A stretch of 64,000 nt of DNA, taken from Pontibacter sp. HSC-14F20. Its GTDB lineage: Bacteria; Bacteroidota; Bacteroidia; Cytophagales; Hymenobacteraceae. The stretch covers positions 1 through 64,000 of the forward strand of contig NZ_JAHZTC010000014.1 of NCBI RefSeq assembly GCF_019599265.1. The letters are read 5' to 3'. Below the pieces are notes generated by a model. The model was not told where the DNA came from, made no database searches, and saw only the letters and a list, made by a program, of their open reading frames with translations. Shown one piece after another: positions 53,015 through 62,769 of this stretch. The number at the start of each line of letters is the position of its first letter. Positions within the stretch are counted from its first letter, which is position 1. The position numbers were made by a program, and so were the translations under genes.

Positions 53015-53971
53015 TTGAAAGTAACCGAGCACTTCCAGAACGCCAACGGCAATACGCTGTTCACCTTTGAGATCTTGCCGCCACTCAAAGGCGAGAACAT
53101 GAAAACCCTCTTCAGCCACATTGACCCGCTGATGGAGTTCAAGCCGCCCTTTATCGATGTGACCTACCACCGCGAAGAGTATATCTACAAGCAGCGCGAG
53201 AACGGCCTGCTGGAAAAGCGCAGCACGCGCAAGCGCCCGGGTACTGTAGGCATTTGTGCGGCCATCCAGAACCATTACAAGGTAGACACGGTGCCTCACC
53301 TGATATGCGGCGGCTTCAGCAAGGAGGAAACAGAAAATGCCTTGATTGACCTGCACTTCCTGGGTATAGATAATGTACTGGCGCTTCGGGGAGATTGTGT
53401 GAAGAGTGAGCAGCGCTTCGTGCCGGAACCCGACGGGCATACCTATGCAACAGAGTTGATCGGCCAGGTCGTGAACATGAACAAGGGCTGTTACCTCGAT
53501 GATGAGCAGGCGTACCACAACGGTACTGATTTTTGCATTGGCGTGGCGGGCTATCCAGAAAAGCACTTCGAGGCCCCCAACATAACCTCAGACCTGCGCT
53601 GGCTCAAAAAGAAAGTGGAGCTCGGCGCAGAGTACATCGTCACGCAGATGTTCTTTGAAAACCAGAGGTACTTCGATTTCGTGAATCGCTGCCGTGCCGA
53701 GGGTATAAACGTGCCGATCATTCCGGGCCTGAAACCCATGACCACCAAAACGCAGCTCACCCTGTTACCCAGCTTGTTTCATGTCGAGATTCCGTGCGCG
53801 CTGGCCGATGCTATTGAGTCTTGTGCCGATAACAAAGCGGCCGCACAGGTAGGTGTGGAGTGGGCGATTCAGCAGTCTAAAGAACTGATGGAGTTTGGTG
53901 TGCCTTGCCTGCATTTCTACTCCATGGGCAAGTCGGAATCGGTGCGGAAAGTGGCGAAGCAGTTGTTTTAA
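53015..53971 (+). CDS. metF: methylenetetrahydrofolate reductase
   Basis: 318 residues. FAD-dependent reduction of 5,10-methylene-THF to 5-methyl-THF, the methyl donor for metH. The TIM-barrel pattern is clear: LFTFEILPPLKGEN at the start, IDVTYHREE, LALRGDCVK, and YIVTQMFFENQRYFDFVNRC with the IPGLKPM block. Start is a TTG at 53015. It follows metH by 47 bases, so the pair is one operon under the SAM riboswitch. Ahead of it lies the spacer CAATTTAACAATTCAGC. Confidence 0.96.
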   Translation: MKVTEHFQNANGNTLFTFEILPPLKGENMKTLFSHIDPLMEFKPPFIDVTYHREEYIYKQRENGLLEKRSTRKRPGTVGICAAIQNHYKVDTVPHLICGGFSKEETENALIDLHFLGIDNVLALRGDCVKSEQRFVPEPDGHTYATELIGQVVNMNKGCYLDDEQAYHNGTDFCIGVAGYPEKHFEAPNITSDLRWLKKKVELGAEYIVTQMFFENQRYFDFVNRCRAEGINVPIIPGLKPMTTKTQLTLLPSLFHVEIPCALADAIESCADNKAAAQVGVEWAIQQSKELMEFGVPCLHFYSMGKSESVRKVAKQLF

Positions 53972-54157
53972 AGAAACCTCAACTAAACTAAATCTAACCT
54001 TAAGGCTGGGGCTTTTGGCTTCAGCTTTTCTTTTTAACAGGTATAGCCATACCTATCGCACGACTTTAAAGCATCTTTTAGTTCTATGATTATCGAGAAA
54101 ATGGGCTGTCGCAGGTTTAGCTAGGCGGTTGGCTAAGATACTCGCGGGAGATCTGGC

Positions 54158-54173
54158 AGGTATAGCTATACCT
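54158..54173. repeat. perfect palindromic dimer of the AGGTATA word
   Basis: AGGTATAGCTATACCT is a perfect 16-bp palindrome at the junction of the convergent metF and cyclase genes, abutting the cyclase stop codon. A shorter partial pair lies at 54041-54053. Such pairs at gene ends would be expected for a protein-binding or uptake word. Confidence 0.75.
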
Positions 54174-54943
54174 TATAAAGTCGGGAAAACAGGCGACAGC
54201 TTGTATAGCACCGGCTTGCTTGGGCTGGCGTCGAGTTGCAGGCTGGCGAGCTGGATGTTGAGCAGGTATAGCCCATCTTCTACCTGGTTCGGTACATAGA
54301 TCAGTTCGGTGATAGTGGCGCCGCAGCGGGTGTTTTTGGGGTACTGCCAGAAAGCGTGGTGGCAGACCAGTTTGCCTTCGTCCAGCTCACGGTCCACAGA
54401 GGGCAGGTCGAGTAGCAGGTGCTGTATACCTTTCTCAGCCAGATACTGCCCAATGGCATGCTCCAGGTAGGGCGGGTTGGTGCCGGAATAGTGGCGGGTG
54501 AGTTTCTCGTCGGAGTTCGGCAGGGTGCGGATGATGAGCGCTTCGCATTTTATACCTTGCAGTCCGGCTTTCACATCCTCGAGTAGTACCACTTCATCGC
54601 CGTTTTCCTGCTTTTGTGGAGTTACCGTGATGAGCTGTGCTGCAAACAGGAAGCGTTTCAGGCAGTTGTGGATGGTGGCGTGCTCGTCGGCTGAAATGTG
54701 GCCGTAGCATTCGGTGTGAGTGCCGTTGCCGTGCGGCGTCAGGTGCATGCGCTTGTAATTGGTGCTTCCTCCCTGGGCTACGCTTCCGACAAAATCTCCC
54801 ACCCGGATCACATCAAACTTCGCTGGCTCAGCCCAGAAGCACTCAGGTTGCAGCTGTTTATCGTGCAGCGGCATGGAGATGTCCAGCGGCTGTGCCGGGT
54901 CGAAGGTATAGGGCTGGTCGCGGTATGTAATGGAGGCCTGCAT
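54173..54943 (-). CDS. cyclase-family (kynurenine-formamidase-like) protein
   Basis: 256 residues. The cyclase-family metal motif is HGNGTHTECYGH, close to the HxGTHxD consensus with Glu where Asp is usual. GGSTNYKRMHLTPHGNG precedes it, and DLPSVDRELDEGKLVCHHAFW follows. Family members are metal-dependent amide/lactone hydrolases such as arylformamidase. The start ATG at 54943 is preferred over a GTG 3 bases upstream. It lies immediately after the SpoIIAA-like gene, in the same transcript. Confidence 0.85.
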   Translation of the reverse strand: MQASITYRDQPYTFDPAQPLDISMPLHDKQLQPECFWAEPAKFDVIRVGDFVGSVAQGGSTNYKRMHLTPHGNGTHTECYGHISADEHATIHNCLKRFLFAAQLITVTPQKQENGDEVVLLEDVKAGLQGIKCEALIIRTLPNSDEKLTRHYSGTNPPYLEHAIGQYLAEKGIQHLLLDLPSVDRELDEGKLVCHHAFWQYPKNTRCGATITELIYVPNQVEDGLYLLNIQLASLQLDASPSKPVLYKLSPVFPTL

Positions 54944-54946
54944 CAC

Positions 54947-55366
54947 TTAACTCTCATAATCGCGCAGCCAGCGCAGGGCGTCTGCATCATTCGTAAAGTT
55001 CCTCGCCTCAAAGTGCACTCCCCCAAGTGCCTCTGCCCTTGTCATCACAGACTCAAATGAGAGCCTGTTAAACACATTTTCGGGCAGCACACGAGCCAGT
55101 TTTTTCACGCCCAGTTCCGAAAGCGATTTGTAAAAGGTAGTAGACAGCCACTCTTTGGTATGGGGAAGCAGTTTGCCAATGACCAGCGCATTCAGCAGCA
55201 GCTTATCAGCCTTAGACTCCTCCAGTAGCAAGCTTAACTTTTCAGCAGTCTGGAGCATCTCGCTGTGTTCCACGGGGCGCAGCCAGGTGTTCGCCAATAT
55301 GCCGTGTTGGAGGTCTGTGGAAATTCGGCTGATGTCGTTTAGGTAAAGTGTTTCCAATAGCTGCAT
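54947..55366 (-). CDS. SpoIIAA-like/STAS-like protein
   Basis: 139 residues starting MQLLETLYLNDISRISTDLQ. It has the same order of elements as the protein at 41328-41759 (short first strand, LRPVEHSEMLQTAEKLSLLLE helix, VLPENVFNRLSFESV, EARNFTNDADALRWL). Both are about 140 residues. This is the second copy of the group in the window. Function unknown. Located between hemW and the cyclase gene on the minus strand. Confidence 0.7.
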   Translation of the reverse strand: MQLLETLYLNDISRISTDLQHGILANTWLRPVEHSEMLQTAEKLSLLLEESKADKLLLNALVIGKLLPHTKEWLSTTFYKSLSELGVKKLARVLPENVFNRLSFESVMTRAEALGGVHFEARNFTNDADALRWLRDYES

Positions 55367-55437
55367 GGTGGTGTAGCGCGGGGCTTTTTTCCGGCTGAAA
55401 TCAAATCTACAAATAAATCTGATATAATCAGCACGTG

Positions 55438-56565
55438 CTATTCTATCATCAGGTCCAGGGTTATTTGGTCGGCAAGCAGCTTGCCTGGGTCGGTCAGGTA
55501 TAGCACATTCGCCTCAACACGCGCCAATCCTTTCTCGCTAAGCTGTTGCAGGTAAAGCCGATGCTGTGACTGCAGGTCGTAGCTATACCTGTCGCGCATC
55601 ACGCTCAGGTCGCAACCCCAGATGGTGCGGAGTGTAGTAAGCAGGTAGTCGTTGGCCTGGTCGGCCAATGTCAGTTCTTCCACCTCGGCAGGTATAGCGC
55701 TTTCAGCCAGGGCGGCGGTATACTTACGGTTGTTGGCTACATTGTACTGCCGGCTGTGGCCGTTAAAGGAATGCGCGCTCGGGCCAACGCCCAGGTAATG
55801 CACGCCACGCCAGTAATTGCTGTTGTGCTTCGACTCGAAACCGGGCTTGCTGAAGTTGGACACCTCGTACTGCACATACCCATGCGCCTTCATCTGCTCC
55901 AGCAAGATCTCAAACTGCTGCGCCGTAAACTCGTCTTCCGAAGGCTTGAAAGTGCCTTTTTTGCTCCAACGGCCCAGGGCAGTGTCGGGTTCTATGGTCA
56001 GGGCGTAGCAGGAAACATGCTGCACATTAAGTGAAAAGAGTGTTTTCAAATCCTCCAGCCAGATGCTGTGGTCCAGCGCAGGTATACCATAGATCAGATC
56101 CACGGTGATGTTGTCGAAGCCGGCAGCTTGTGCGTCGCGTACGCATTGCAGGCTCTCCGTTGCGTTATGAGCGCGGTTCATCATGCGCAGGTGCGGCTCA
56201 TGGAAGGATTGCAGCCCAATGCTTAATCGGTTTATACCTGCCGCTTTCAGCTCCTGAAGCTTCTCCGGCGAAAGGTCATCCGGGTTGGCCTCCAGTGTTA
56301 TTTCTGCCCCCTCCGAAACTATAAACAGCGCTTTGATGGTTTGCAGGAGAAGGTATAGCTCCGACTGTGTGAGCAGCGAAGGGGTGCCACCACCGAAATA
56401 AATGGTACGCACTTCCTGTCCCTGCAGGTAATCTTTACGCAGTTCCAGCTCCCGGGCAATGGCCTGTATGGTAGCCTCTTTGTGCCCCATGGAAGTACTG
56501 AAGTGGAAGTCGCAGTAGTGGCAGGCCTGTTTACAAAAGGGAATATGAAGGTATATGCCGGACAA
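55438..56565 (-). CDS. hemW: radical SAM haem chaperone HemW
   Basis: 375 residues. The radical-SAM cluster motif is IPFCKQACHYCDFHF (CxxxCxxC, followed by D/F as in HemW), with IYFGGGTPSLL and EANPDDLSPEKLQELKAAGINRLSIGLQS. The C-terminal winged-helix region is present. HemW moves haem to target proteins; older annotation called it a coproporphyrinogen III oxidase. It leads a minus-strand operon with the SpoIIAA-like and cyclase genes. Confidence 0.95.
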   Translation of the reverse strand: MSGIYLHIPFCKQACHYCDFHFSTSMGHKEATIQAIARELELRKDYLQGQEVRTIYFGGGTPSLLTQSELYLLLQTIKALFIVSEGAEITLEANPDDLSPEKLQELKAAGINRLSIGLQSFHEPHLRMMNRAHNATESLQCVRDAQAAGFDNITVDLIYGIPALDHSIWLEDLKTLFSLNVQHVSCYALTIEPDTALGRWSKKGTFKPSEDEFTAQQFEILLEQMKAHGYVQYEVSNFSKPGFESKHNSNYWRGVHYLGVGPSAHSFNGHSRQYNVANNRKYTAALAESAIPAEVEELTLADQANDYLLTTLRTIWGCDLSVMRDRYSYDLQSQHRLYLQQLSEKGLARVEANVLYLTDPGKLLADQITLDLMIE

Positions 56566-56742
56566 ATCTTTAATTGTTAAATTGCTGATGGTTAAATTGT
56601 TGTTTCGCTTAATTATTATGTGAAGGTATGATGCAGGAATCCGTTCGGGCAGTTATACCTTTGCGAGCATAATTTGAGCAAAAGCCTCATGTTAATAGAG
56701 AAACAATTTAGCCAGTAAACAATTCAACCATTTAGTGTACAA
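56566..56742. other. divergent gap of low-complexity TTAAATTGTT words
   Basis: Between divergent hemW and the BamA/TamA gene. It holds AATTGTTAAATTGCTGATGG, TTAAATTGTT, AACAATTTAGCCAG and AACAATTCAACC, variants of one spacer word seen elsewhere in the window. The last bases TGTACAAATGTACA (56733-56746) form a near-palindrome over the start codon at 56743. Confidence 0.6.
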
Positions 56743-58542
56743 ATGTACAAAATCGCTGTCTTAGTGTGGTGCTTATTCATGTGCCTGCCCCTGCTGCAGG
56801 CGCAGGACAAGCCGCCTGTGCCACCGCAGCAGGTGCAGCCGCCAACGCCCAAGTTGGTTAAACAGCCAATGGCAGCGCTCAGGGTATACGCTGCCGGCTC
56901 TGACCAACAGGTGCTCCGGCAGTACAACTACCGCACGCAACTGGCCGACACCATAGAGGCGCGCAAAGAAGTAACAGCACTGGTACATCGTTTGCATCAG
57001 GACGCCTACCTGCTGACCTCTGCCGACAGCTCTTACAAGCGCAACGATACGCTCCACGTGAAACTGCACATCGGCAATCGTTTTGACTGGGCTGAGCTGC
57101 GCAATGGCAACCTAAGCGAAGGTATACTGGTGGAGTCGGGTTTTCGGGAGAAGTTTTACCGCAACGTACCTTTTAAGCCTGCCGAATATGCCCGGCTGCA
57201 GCAGCGCATCCTCGACTATGCCGAGCGCAACGGTTATCCCTTCGCCTCCGTCTGGCTTGACTCCATTCAGATAAAAGACAACAAAATATCGGCTGCCCTG
57301 ATGGTGGAGAAAGCCTTTGTGGTAATCTACGATACGCTGCAAGTGATGGGAGGCAGCAAAACGAAGCCTAAATTCCTGATGCGCTACCTGCAGCTATACC
57401 CTGGCCAGCCTTATAACCAGGATCAGGTGGAGGCCTCGCAGCGGATGCTCACCACGCTGTCATACCTAAAAGTGGTGCGTCCGCCGCAGGTACAGTTTCT
57501 CCGGGACAAGGCAAAAGTAGTTTACTTTTTAGAAGACCGACAGACAAACCAGCTAGATGGTGTGGTTGGTTTCCTACCTGACCCGAGTCGCTCCGGCAAC
57601 AAGCTACTTATTACGGGCGAGGCTAATATGAACATCCGCAACATCAAAGGGAGCGGTAAGCAGTTGGGCCTGCAGTGGCGCAGGGTGAACAAAGGCTCTG
57701 TCATCCTGAACGGCGAGTACCTGCATCCAAACCTTTTCGGAACACCTTTCGAGCTGGGCACGCGCTTCGGGCTGCTCAAACAGGACTCCAGTTTCATTAC
57801 TATACAACCGCGGGTACAGCTGGCCTATAATACCATCCGTTACGGACGCTTCAGTGTATTTACAGAGTGGCGCAACTCCCGCATTCTTTCTACGGCCAGT
57901 CCGCAAAGCCTCCGGGCCCTCGACCTGGCTGACGCCCGCACGAACACCTACGGCCTGAACTACCTTTGGAACAATCTGGATGACTTCTATTTTCCTCGTA
58001 AAGGACGATTGGTGGAACTGCAGTTGGCGGCAGGCCGCAAGAAGCTGCTGCGCAACCCAAATCTGGAGAAGGAGTTTTACGACACCCTGGAGGTCAATAC
58101 TACGCAGCTCAGCCTGGGCGTGCGGTTGGAAAACTTCTTCAGGATAGGCAAAAACAGCGCCCTGTTGGCCAGGATTCGGGGTGAGGCACTACTCAACGAC
58201 CAGATTTTCCTCAATGACATGTATCGCATCGGCGGGCTGTCTTCCTTAAGAGGTTTTGATGAGTATTTCTTTTTTGCCTCCACCTATGGCATCGGTACGC
58301 TGGAATATCGCCTGTTCACAGCCGAGGATTCCTATGTGCTGCTTTTCTACGATCAGGGCTATTACCGCAGCGACCTGGAACAATCGAAGGCCGAAGGACT
58401 GCCGCTCGGGGTTGGCGGAGGCATCAGCTTCAGCACCGGCGCAGGAATTTTTCAATTAGTGTATTCTGTCGGAAAATCAGAACAGCAGCCTATGTCGCTG
58501 AGAGCCTCGAAGATACACTTCGGAATCACGAGTAAATTCTAG
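56743..58542 (+). CDS. BamA/TamA-type outer-membrane protein
   Basis: 599 residues. Signal peptide (AVLVWCLFMCLPLLQAQ), then a Pro/Gln-rich linker and POTRA-like modules (about residues 100-280; LRQYNYRTQ, ILDYAERNGYPFASVWLDSI). The C-terminal ~320 residues form a 16-strand-type barrel of the Bac_surface_Ag family, with GRLVELQLAAGRK, IGGLSSLRGFDEYFF and FYDQGYYR. The last strand ends in F (ITSKF), as in Omp85 proteins. It is too small for BamA (around 850 residues), so a TamA-like or accessory Omp85 protein is preferred. Confidence 0.87.
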   Translation: MYKIAVLVWCLFMCLPLLQAQDKPPVPPQQVQPPTPKLVKQPMAALRVYAAGSDQQVLRQYNYRTQLADTIEARKEVTALVHRLHQDAYLLTSADSSYKRNDTLHVKLHIGNRFDWAELRNGNLSEGILVESGFREKFYRNVPFKPAEYARLQQRILDYAERNGYPFASVWLDSIQIKDNKISAALMVEKAFVVIYDTLQVMGGSKTKPKFLMRYLQLYPGQPYNQDQVEASQRMLTTLSYLKVVRPPQVQFLRDKAKVVYFLEDRQTNQLDGVVGFLPDPSRSGNKLLITGEANMNIRNIKGSGKQLGLQWRRVNKGSVILNGEYLHPNLFGTPFELGTRFGLLKQDSSFITIQPRVQLAYNTIRYGRFSVFTEWRNSRILSTASPQSLRALDLADARTNTYGLNYLWNNLDDFYFPRKGRLVELQLAAGRKKLLRNPNLEKEFYDTLEVNTTQLSLGVRLENFFRIGKNSALLARIRGEALLNDQIFLNDMYRIGGLSSLRGFDEYFFFASTYGIGTLEYRLFTAEDSYVLLFYDQGYYRSDLEQSKAEGLPLGVGGGISFSTGAGIFQLVYSVGKSEQQPMSLRASKIHFGITSKF

Positions 58543-58625
58543 ATTCTCACAATTTTTTTGAGGTTTTTAGCAACCAAAGCTTGCGTAGTAAGTATGTTTA
58601 TACTACTTTTGTAACACAATAACAG

Positions 58626-58698
<73 letters not shown>

Positions 58699-58704
58699 CC
58701 CAAG

Positions 58705-58748
58705 AAAGCCTTGAATCGGAAACGGTTCAAGGCTTTTACTTTTTTTAT
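58705..58748 (+). terminator. terminator after initiator tRNA
   Basis: Perfect 11-bp stem AAAGCCTTGAA (58705-58715) / TTCAAGGCTTT (58726-58736) with a 10-base loop, followed by a T-rich run. Confidence 0.9.
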
Positions 58749-59088
58749 CCCTTCTGCCCGATTCAAATAGGTGCTAACTCGCCACTCGATTCCTCTCTTA
58801 ATATTGTTCCTACTATATTTAAACAGAACTATACCTTTTCTCGTAGAGAAGGATCTTCTGCTAATGATAAATAACGAGGCAAAGCCTAAACATAAAAGCG
58901 CTTAGTTTGTAAGCCAATTCTGAGAGTTACTTTATTGATTGGTGGTTAGAGTGTATATATCGTTATTTAATTGTTTTACTTATATTTAGGCAATATTAGC
59001 TTTAAAGTCATGCTCTGATAAATCATAATGAAAGGTTATATCGTTATAGTTTCAGTACAGCCAAATTTCACCCTTTAAACCTGATCCG
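58749..59088. other. AT-rich gap before T9SS type-B gene
   Basis: About 340 bases with no credible ORF, strongly AT-rich. One TATACCT word lies at 58831. No perfect TAnnTTTG box is obvious close to the start at 59089. Confidence 0.5.
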
Positions 59089-62000
59089 ATGCGCCAACTG
59101 CTACCCAGGCATCTGTTCTTTAGTTTGCTTGCTTCTTTATTGCTATTAAGTGGTCCTGTCTGGTCAGCACCTTGCCCCACCACCGTGCAGGTGGATGGGC
59201 GTACCGTTTTATGTGAAGGTGAAACAACAATTTTAAGAGCTCCGGAGGGCGCTGGCCTTTCTTATCTGTGGTTCAAAGATGGTGTTCAGCTAGGAGCAAC
59301 AGGCAGAGAGTTGCAGGTTACCGAAACAGGCAGGTATAAGGTACAGGTTTCAGGTAGTACCTGTGATACAAACACCTCCTCTGAAGTGCCCATAACAGTT
59401 AATAGCCGCCCGGCACTACCTGACTTTACAATTGATCCGTCAACTGCCCCCTGTTCAGGAACACCGATTGTTTTCGAGATCATCAACGCATCTCCGGATG
59501 AGACCTACACCTGGACTTTTGGCGATGGCACTACTGGCCGTGGCCCTCGGGTTGAACATACTTACAACGAGCGGGGTACTGGTATTGCAGACTTTGATGT
59601 GACAGTGCTCGCAACAAGCACAATTACCAGCTGCCCTGCCCCAGCACCTGTTACAAAGCCGGTGCAGATTCGCCGATTACCTGAAATTTCCTTTACAGAA
59701 GAGAATAGCTTCCTTACCTGTCTGCCTGATACCATTGCAGATGCCGATATAAGCGTAACTGCCGTTATCACCAACACGACTCAAGAGCCTGCCCTAAGTG
59801 ACATCCGCAGCTATTTTGTGGACTGGGGCGATGGGAGCGCGCCCGTGCAGTACAGCCCGGCTGATTTTCCGATCTCCAACCCAAACCCATTTACCACAGT
59901 CGGAGACTATACTATTACAATCTCTGCCGTAGCTGGCAATGGCTGTACGGAGCCATTCACACAGGTATACAGTGTGAGCAAGGAGCCCAAAGCCGGGTTC
60001 TCGTTGGGCAAAAAGCGGGCTGATGAAAGCCAGCAGCCGCCTTGTGTACCCGTCATTGTTACACCCGAAGACTCCGCGACTGGTGGAGGGTTAACCTATG
60101 TCTGGTCCGTAACACCAGATCAGGGCTATGTCTTAGAATCGGGTAGCTTGACAGAGGCAAATCCTGTTTTCCGTTTTACACAGTCCGGTGTGTATACCAT
60201 TGAGCAGATCGTAACCAACGGTTGCGATGCAGACACAGCCTCGCAAGGTATCGTGGTGGGGTGGCCACAGGTGCAGCCGCCTGCCGGTGGCGTATTTTGC
60301 GGCCCGACCCGGATCGACCTGAGTGCGAGCGGGCCCGGAGGCGCTCCGGGTGGAGGCGGTGGTCTGTTCATCGACAAGAACCTCGGCGAGGAAATCACGG
60401 TGACCATCTCCATCAACGGACCGAAGGGGCCGACGACTAGAACCTTCAATTCGGAGACTTTCAGCTACGCGTATGATTTTGATCGGCCCGGCACCTATAC
60501 CATTGCCGTGGAGGCAGTAAATGAGTGCGGTAGCTCCAATGCCATTTTCCAGGGACAACCACAGCCACCAGTGGAGGTAATTATATTGCAGCAGCCAGGG
60601 CAACCCACCATAGCCAACCCGGGCATCGTCTGCGAAGGCGATTTTGTGGAGCTGACCCCAACCTCAACGGCCCCGTCTTTTGCCTGGTTCGATACCGATG
60701 ATCCGAATGCAACTCCTATTTTCATAGGCAACACCTTTGTGACGCCTCCACTGCCTGCTGGTAGCAATGACTTTTATGTAGCCGCCCGTGACTCAGCACA
60801 AGGTATACTATGCACAGGCCCGCGCAGGCAGGTGACCGTTAAAGTAAACCCACGCGTGACCAACAACCTGATCGATATTGGAGGACAGGAAACAGGCAGT
60901 GTGTGCGTAGGCGGCGTGTCAGCGGAGCTGACGGGCAGCAGACCTTCCGGCGGCGATGAAACCACACCTTACAGCTATACCTGGCTGGTTAGTACGGCGG
61001 GGCCGGATCGGGGCTACGCAGCAGCTCCTGGGGTAAATAACAACCAGAACTATACCCCAACACAGCCGATTAACGCCACTACCTGGTTCAGGCGTGTCGT
61101 CCGTTCTGCCAACTGCTCCCCTGACTCCAGTAATGTGGTCGAAGTGGTGGCCGTAGAGCCAGTACCTCCTAGTGCGAATGTTGTTACACCAGCGTTGCAG
61201 GAGATTTGTGCGGGAGATTTACCAGCGCAGTTGGTTGGCTCACCGCCAAGCGGCGGGACAGGTGGTCCTTATACCTACCGCTGGGAAGTAAGCACGCTCG
61301 GGCCAAATACAGGATTTGTGGCAGCCCCAGGAGCTAATAACAGTGAAAATTACGAGCCCCCTACCAATTTATCCGGTGATTCATGGTTTAGGCGCATTGT
61401 AACCTCAGGGGCCTGCGACTCTCCCTCAGAGGCTGTTCGCATCACCGTTTCCACGGCCCTCGCCAACAACACTATCACAGCGCCAACCCAGGATGAATGT
61501 TCTGGTGCTGCGCCAGGAGCTATTACGGGTACAGCCCCATCAGGTGGCAGCGGCAACTATACCTACGAATGGCTAATTAGTAGTACCGGTACGGCCGGCA
61601 GTTTCGTTCCGGCACCGGGCACCAACAACCAGCAGAGCTATACCCCGGGCGCTATAACGCAAACCACCTTCTTCCAGCGAGTGGTGCGGTCCGGACAATG
61701 TACCTCTAATGAGAGCAACGTGGTGGAGATCCGCATACGTCCTGCCATTACAGGTAACGCGATTTCAGCAGAGCAGGAGATTTGCTCAGGTACACAGCCG
61801 GCGCCTCTGACGGGCACTACACCTTCTGGTGGCAGCGGTGGATTCACCTATCGTTGGGAAAGCAGTATTAGCGGACCAACTGCGGGCTTCAATCCTGCAG
61901 CAGGTCAGAATACGGGAGCAGGCTATACTCCTCCTGTGCTCACCCGCGACACCTGGTTCCGTCGGGTGGCTATTTCGGCAGGTTGCGAGAATCCTTCAGA

Positions 62001-62769
62001 AGCAGTAATGATTTCGATGCTGCCATTGCCGAATGCCCCTATTCTGACGGTGCAGGATGCCCGGGCCTGTGTGGGTGAACCTGCCACATTAACCGTAGCC
62101 AATGCCAACGGCAACACCATTGAGTGGTACGATGCTCCAACTGGCGGGGCACCGCTCTTTGTAGGGACAACCTTTGTCACGCCTGAGCTAACTCAGAATA
62201 CCACTTTCTATGTGCAGGCCAGAAACAGTAACAACTGCACCAACGCGACCCGCACGGCAGTTAATGTAACTATCGTAGAGCCTGTAGCAGATGCCGGTCC
62301 GGATGTAGAGATCATTCAGGGGCGTCCGGCAGAGCTGCGTGCCACCGGTGGGGTGTCGTATGCGTGGGAGCCTGCCGAAAGCCTGAGCAATGCCAATGTC
62401 GCTAATCCGGTGGCCAGGCCTGATGTGACAACCACCTATACGGTGACCATCACCACTGAAGAAGGCTGTACGGCCACCGATGAAGTGACTGTGACGGTTA
62501 TACCTGCCATTACAGCGCCGAATGCCTTTTCCCCAAATGGGGATCGGGTGAATGATGTGTGGGAGATCGGGAACATAGAGAATTATCCGGATGCCCGCAT
62601 TGAGATCTTTAACCGTTGGGGTAACCAGATTTTCAGCTCAACCGGCTATGCGACACCTTGGGACGGCACCTATAATGGCGAGTCGCTGCCGGTAGCCACC
62701 TATTACTACATCATTTATCTCAACAGCTCCGAAAAACCAATTTCAGGGCATGTGACCATTATTAGATAA
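59089..62769 (+). CDS. large PKD/Ig-repeat surface protein with T9SS type-B sorting domain
   Basis: 1226 residues. Signal peptide (LPRHLFFSLLASLLLLSGPVW). Ig/PKD-like domains follow (PKD-type YTWTFGDGTTGRGPRVEHTY at about residue 140). Residues about 594-985 hold four tandem repeats of about 96-105 residues, each with E.C.G..PA.LTG..PSGG...YTYRWE.S. and F.PAPG.NN...YTP...T.TTWFRRVV.SG.C. The C-terminus (NAFSPNGDRVNDVW..., IFNRWGNQIFSS, PWDGTYNGESLPVATYYYII) is a gliding-motility/type-B sorting domain. It is exported by the T9SS and probably held on the surface with the PorP/SprF protein that follows. Confidence 0.92.
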   Translation: MRQLLPRHLFFSLLASLLLLSGPVWSAPCPTTVQVDGRTVLCEGETTILRAPEGAGLSYLWFKDGVQLGATGRELQVTETGRYKVQVSGSTCDTNTSSEVPITVNSRPALPDFTIDPSTAPCSGTPIVFEIINASPDETYTWTFGDGTTGRGPRVEHTYNERGTGIADFDVTVLATSTITSCPAPAPVTKPVQIRRLPEISFTEENSFLTCLPDTIADADISVTAVITNTTQEPALSDIRSYFVDWGDGSAPVQYSPADFPISNPNPFTTVGDYTITISAVAGNGCTEPFTQVYSVSKEPKAGFSLGKKRADESQQPPCVPVIVTPEDSATGGGLTYVWSVTPDQGYVLESGSLTEANPVFRFTQSGVYTIEQIVTNGCDADTASQGIVVGWPQVQPPAGGVFCGPTRIDLSASGPGGAPGGGGGLFIDKNLGEEITVTISINGPKGPTTRTFNSETFSYAYDFDRPGTYTIAVEAVNECGSSNAIFQGQPQPPVEVIILQQPGQPTIANPGIVCEGDFVELTPTSTAPSFAWFDTDDPNATPIFIGNTFVTPPLPAGSNDFYVAARDSAQGILCTGPRRQVTVKVNPRVTNNLIDIGGQETGSVCVGGVSAELTGSRPSGGDETTPYSYTWLVSTAGPDRGYAAAPGVNNNQNYTPTQPINATTWFRRVVRSANCSPDSSNVVEVVAVEPVPPSANVVTPALQEICAGDLPAQLVGSPPSGGTGGPYTYRWEVSTLGPNTGFVAAPGANNSENYEPPTNLSGDSWFRRIVTSGACDSPSEAVRITVSTALANNTITAPTQDECSGAAPGAITGTAPSGGSGNYTYEWLISSTGTAGSFVPAPGTNNQQSYTPGAITQTTFFQRVVRSGQCTSNESNVVEIRIRPAITGNAISAEQEICSGTQPAPLTGTTPSGGSGGFTYRWESSISGPTAGFNPAAGQNTGAGYTPPVLTRDTWFRRVAISAGCENPSEAVMISMLPLPNAPILTVQDARACVGEPATLTVANANGNTIEWYDAPTGGAPLFVGTTFVTPELTQNTTFYVQARNSNNCTNATRTAVNVTIVEPVADAGPDVEIIQGRPAELRATGGVSYAWEPAESLSNANVANPVARPDVTTTYTVTITTEEGCTATDEVTVTVIPAITAPNAFSPNGDRVNDVWEIGNIENYPDARIEIFNRWGNQIFSSTGYATPWDGTYNGESLPVATYYYIIYLNSSEKPISGHVTIIR

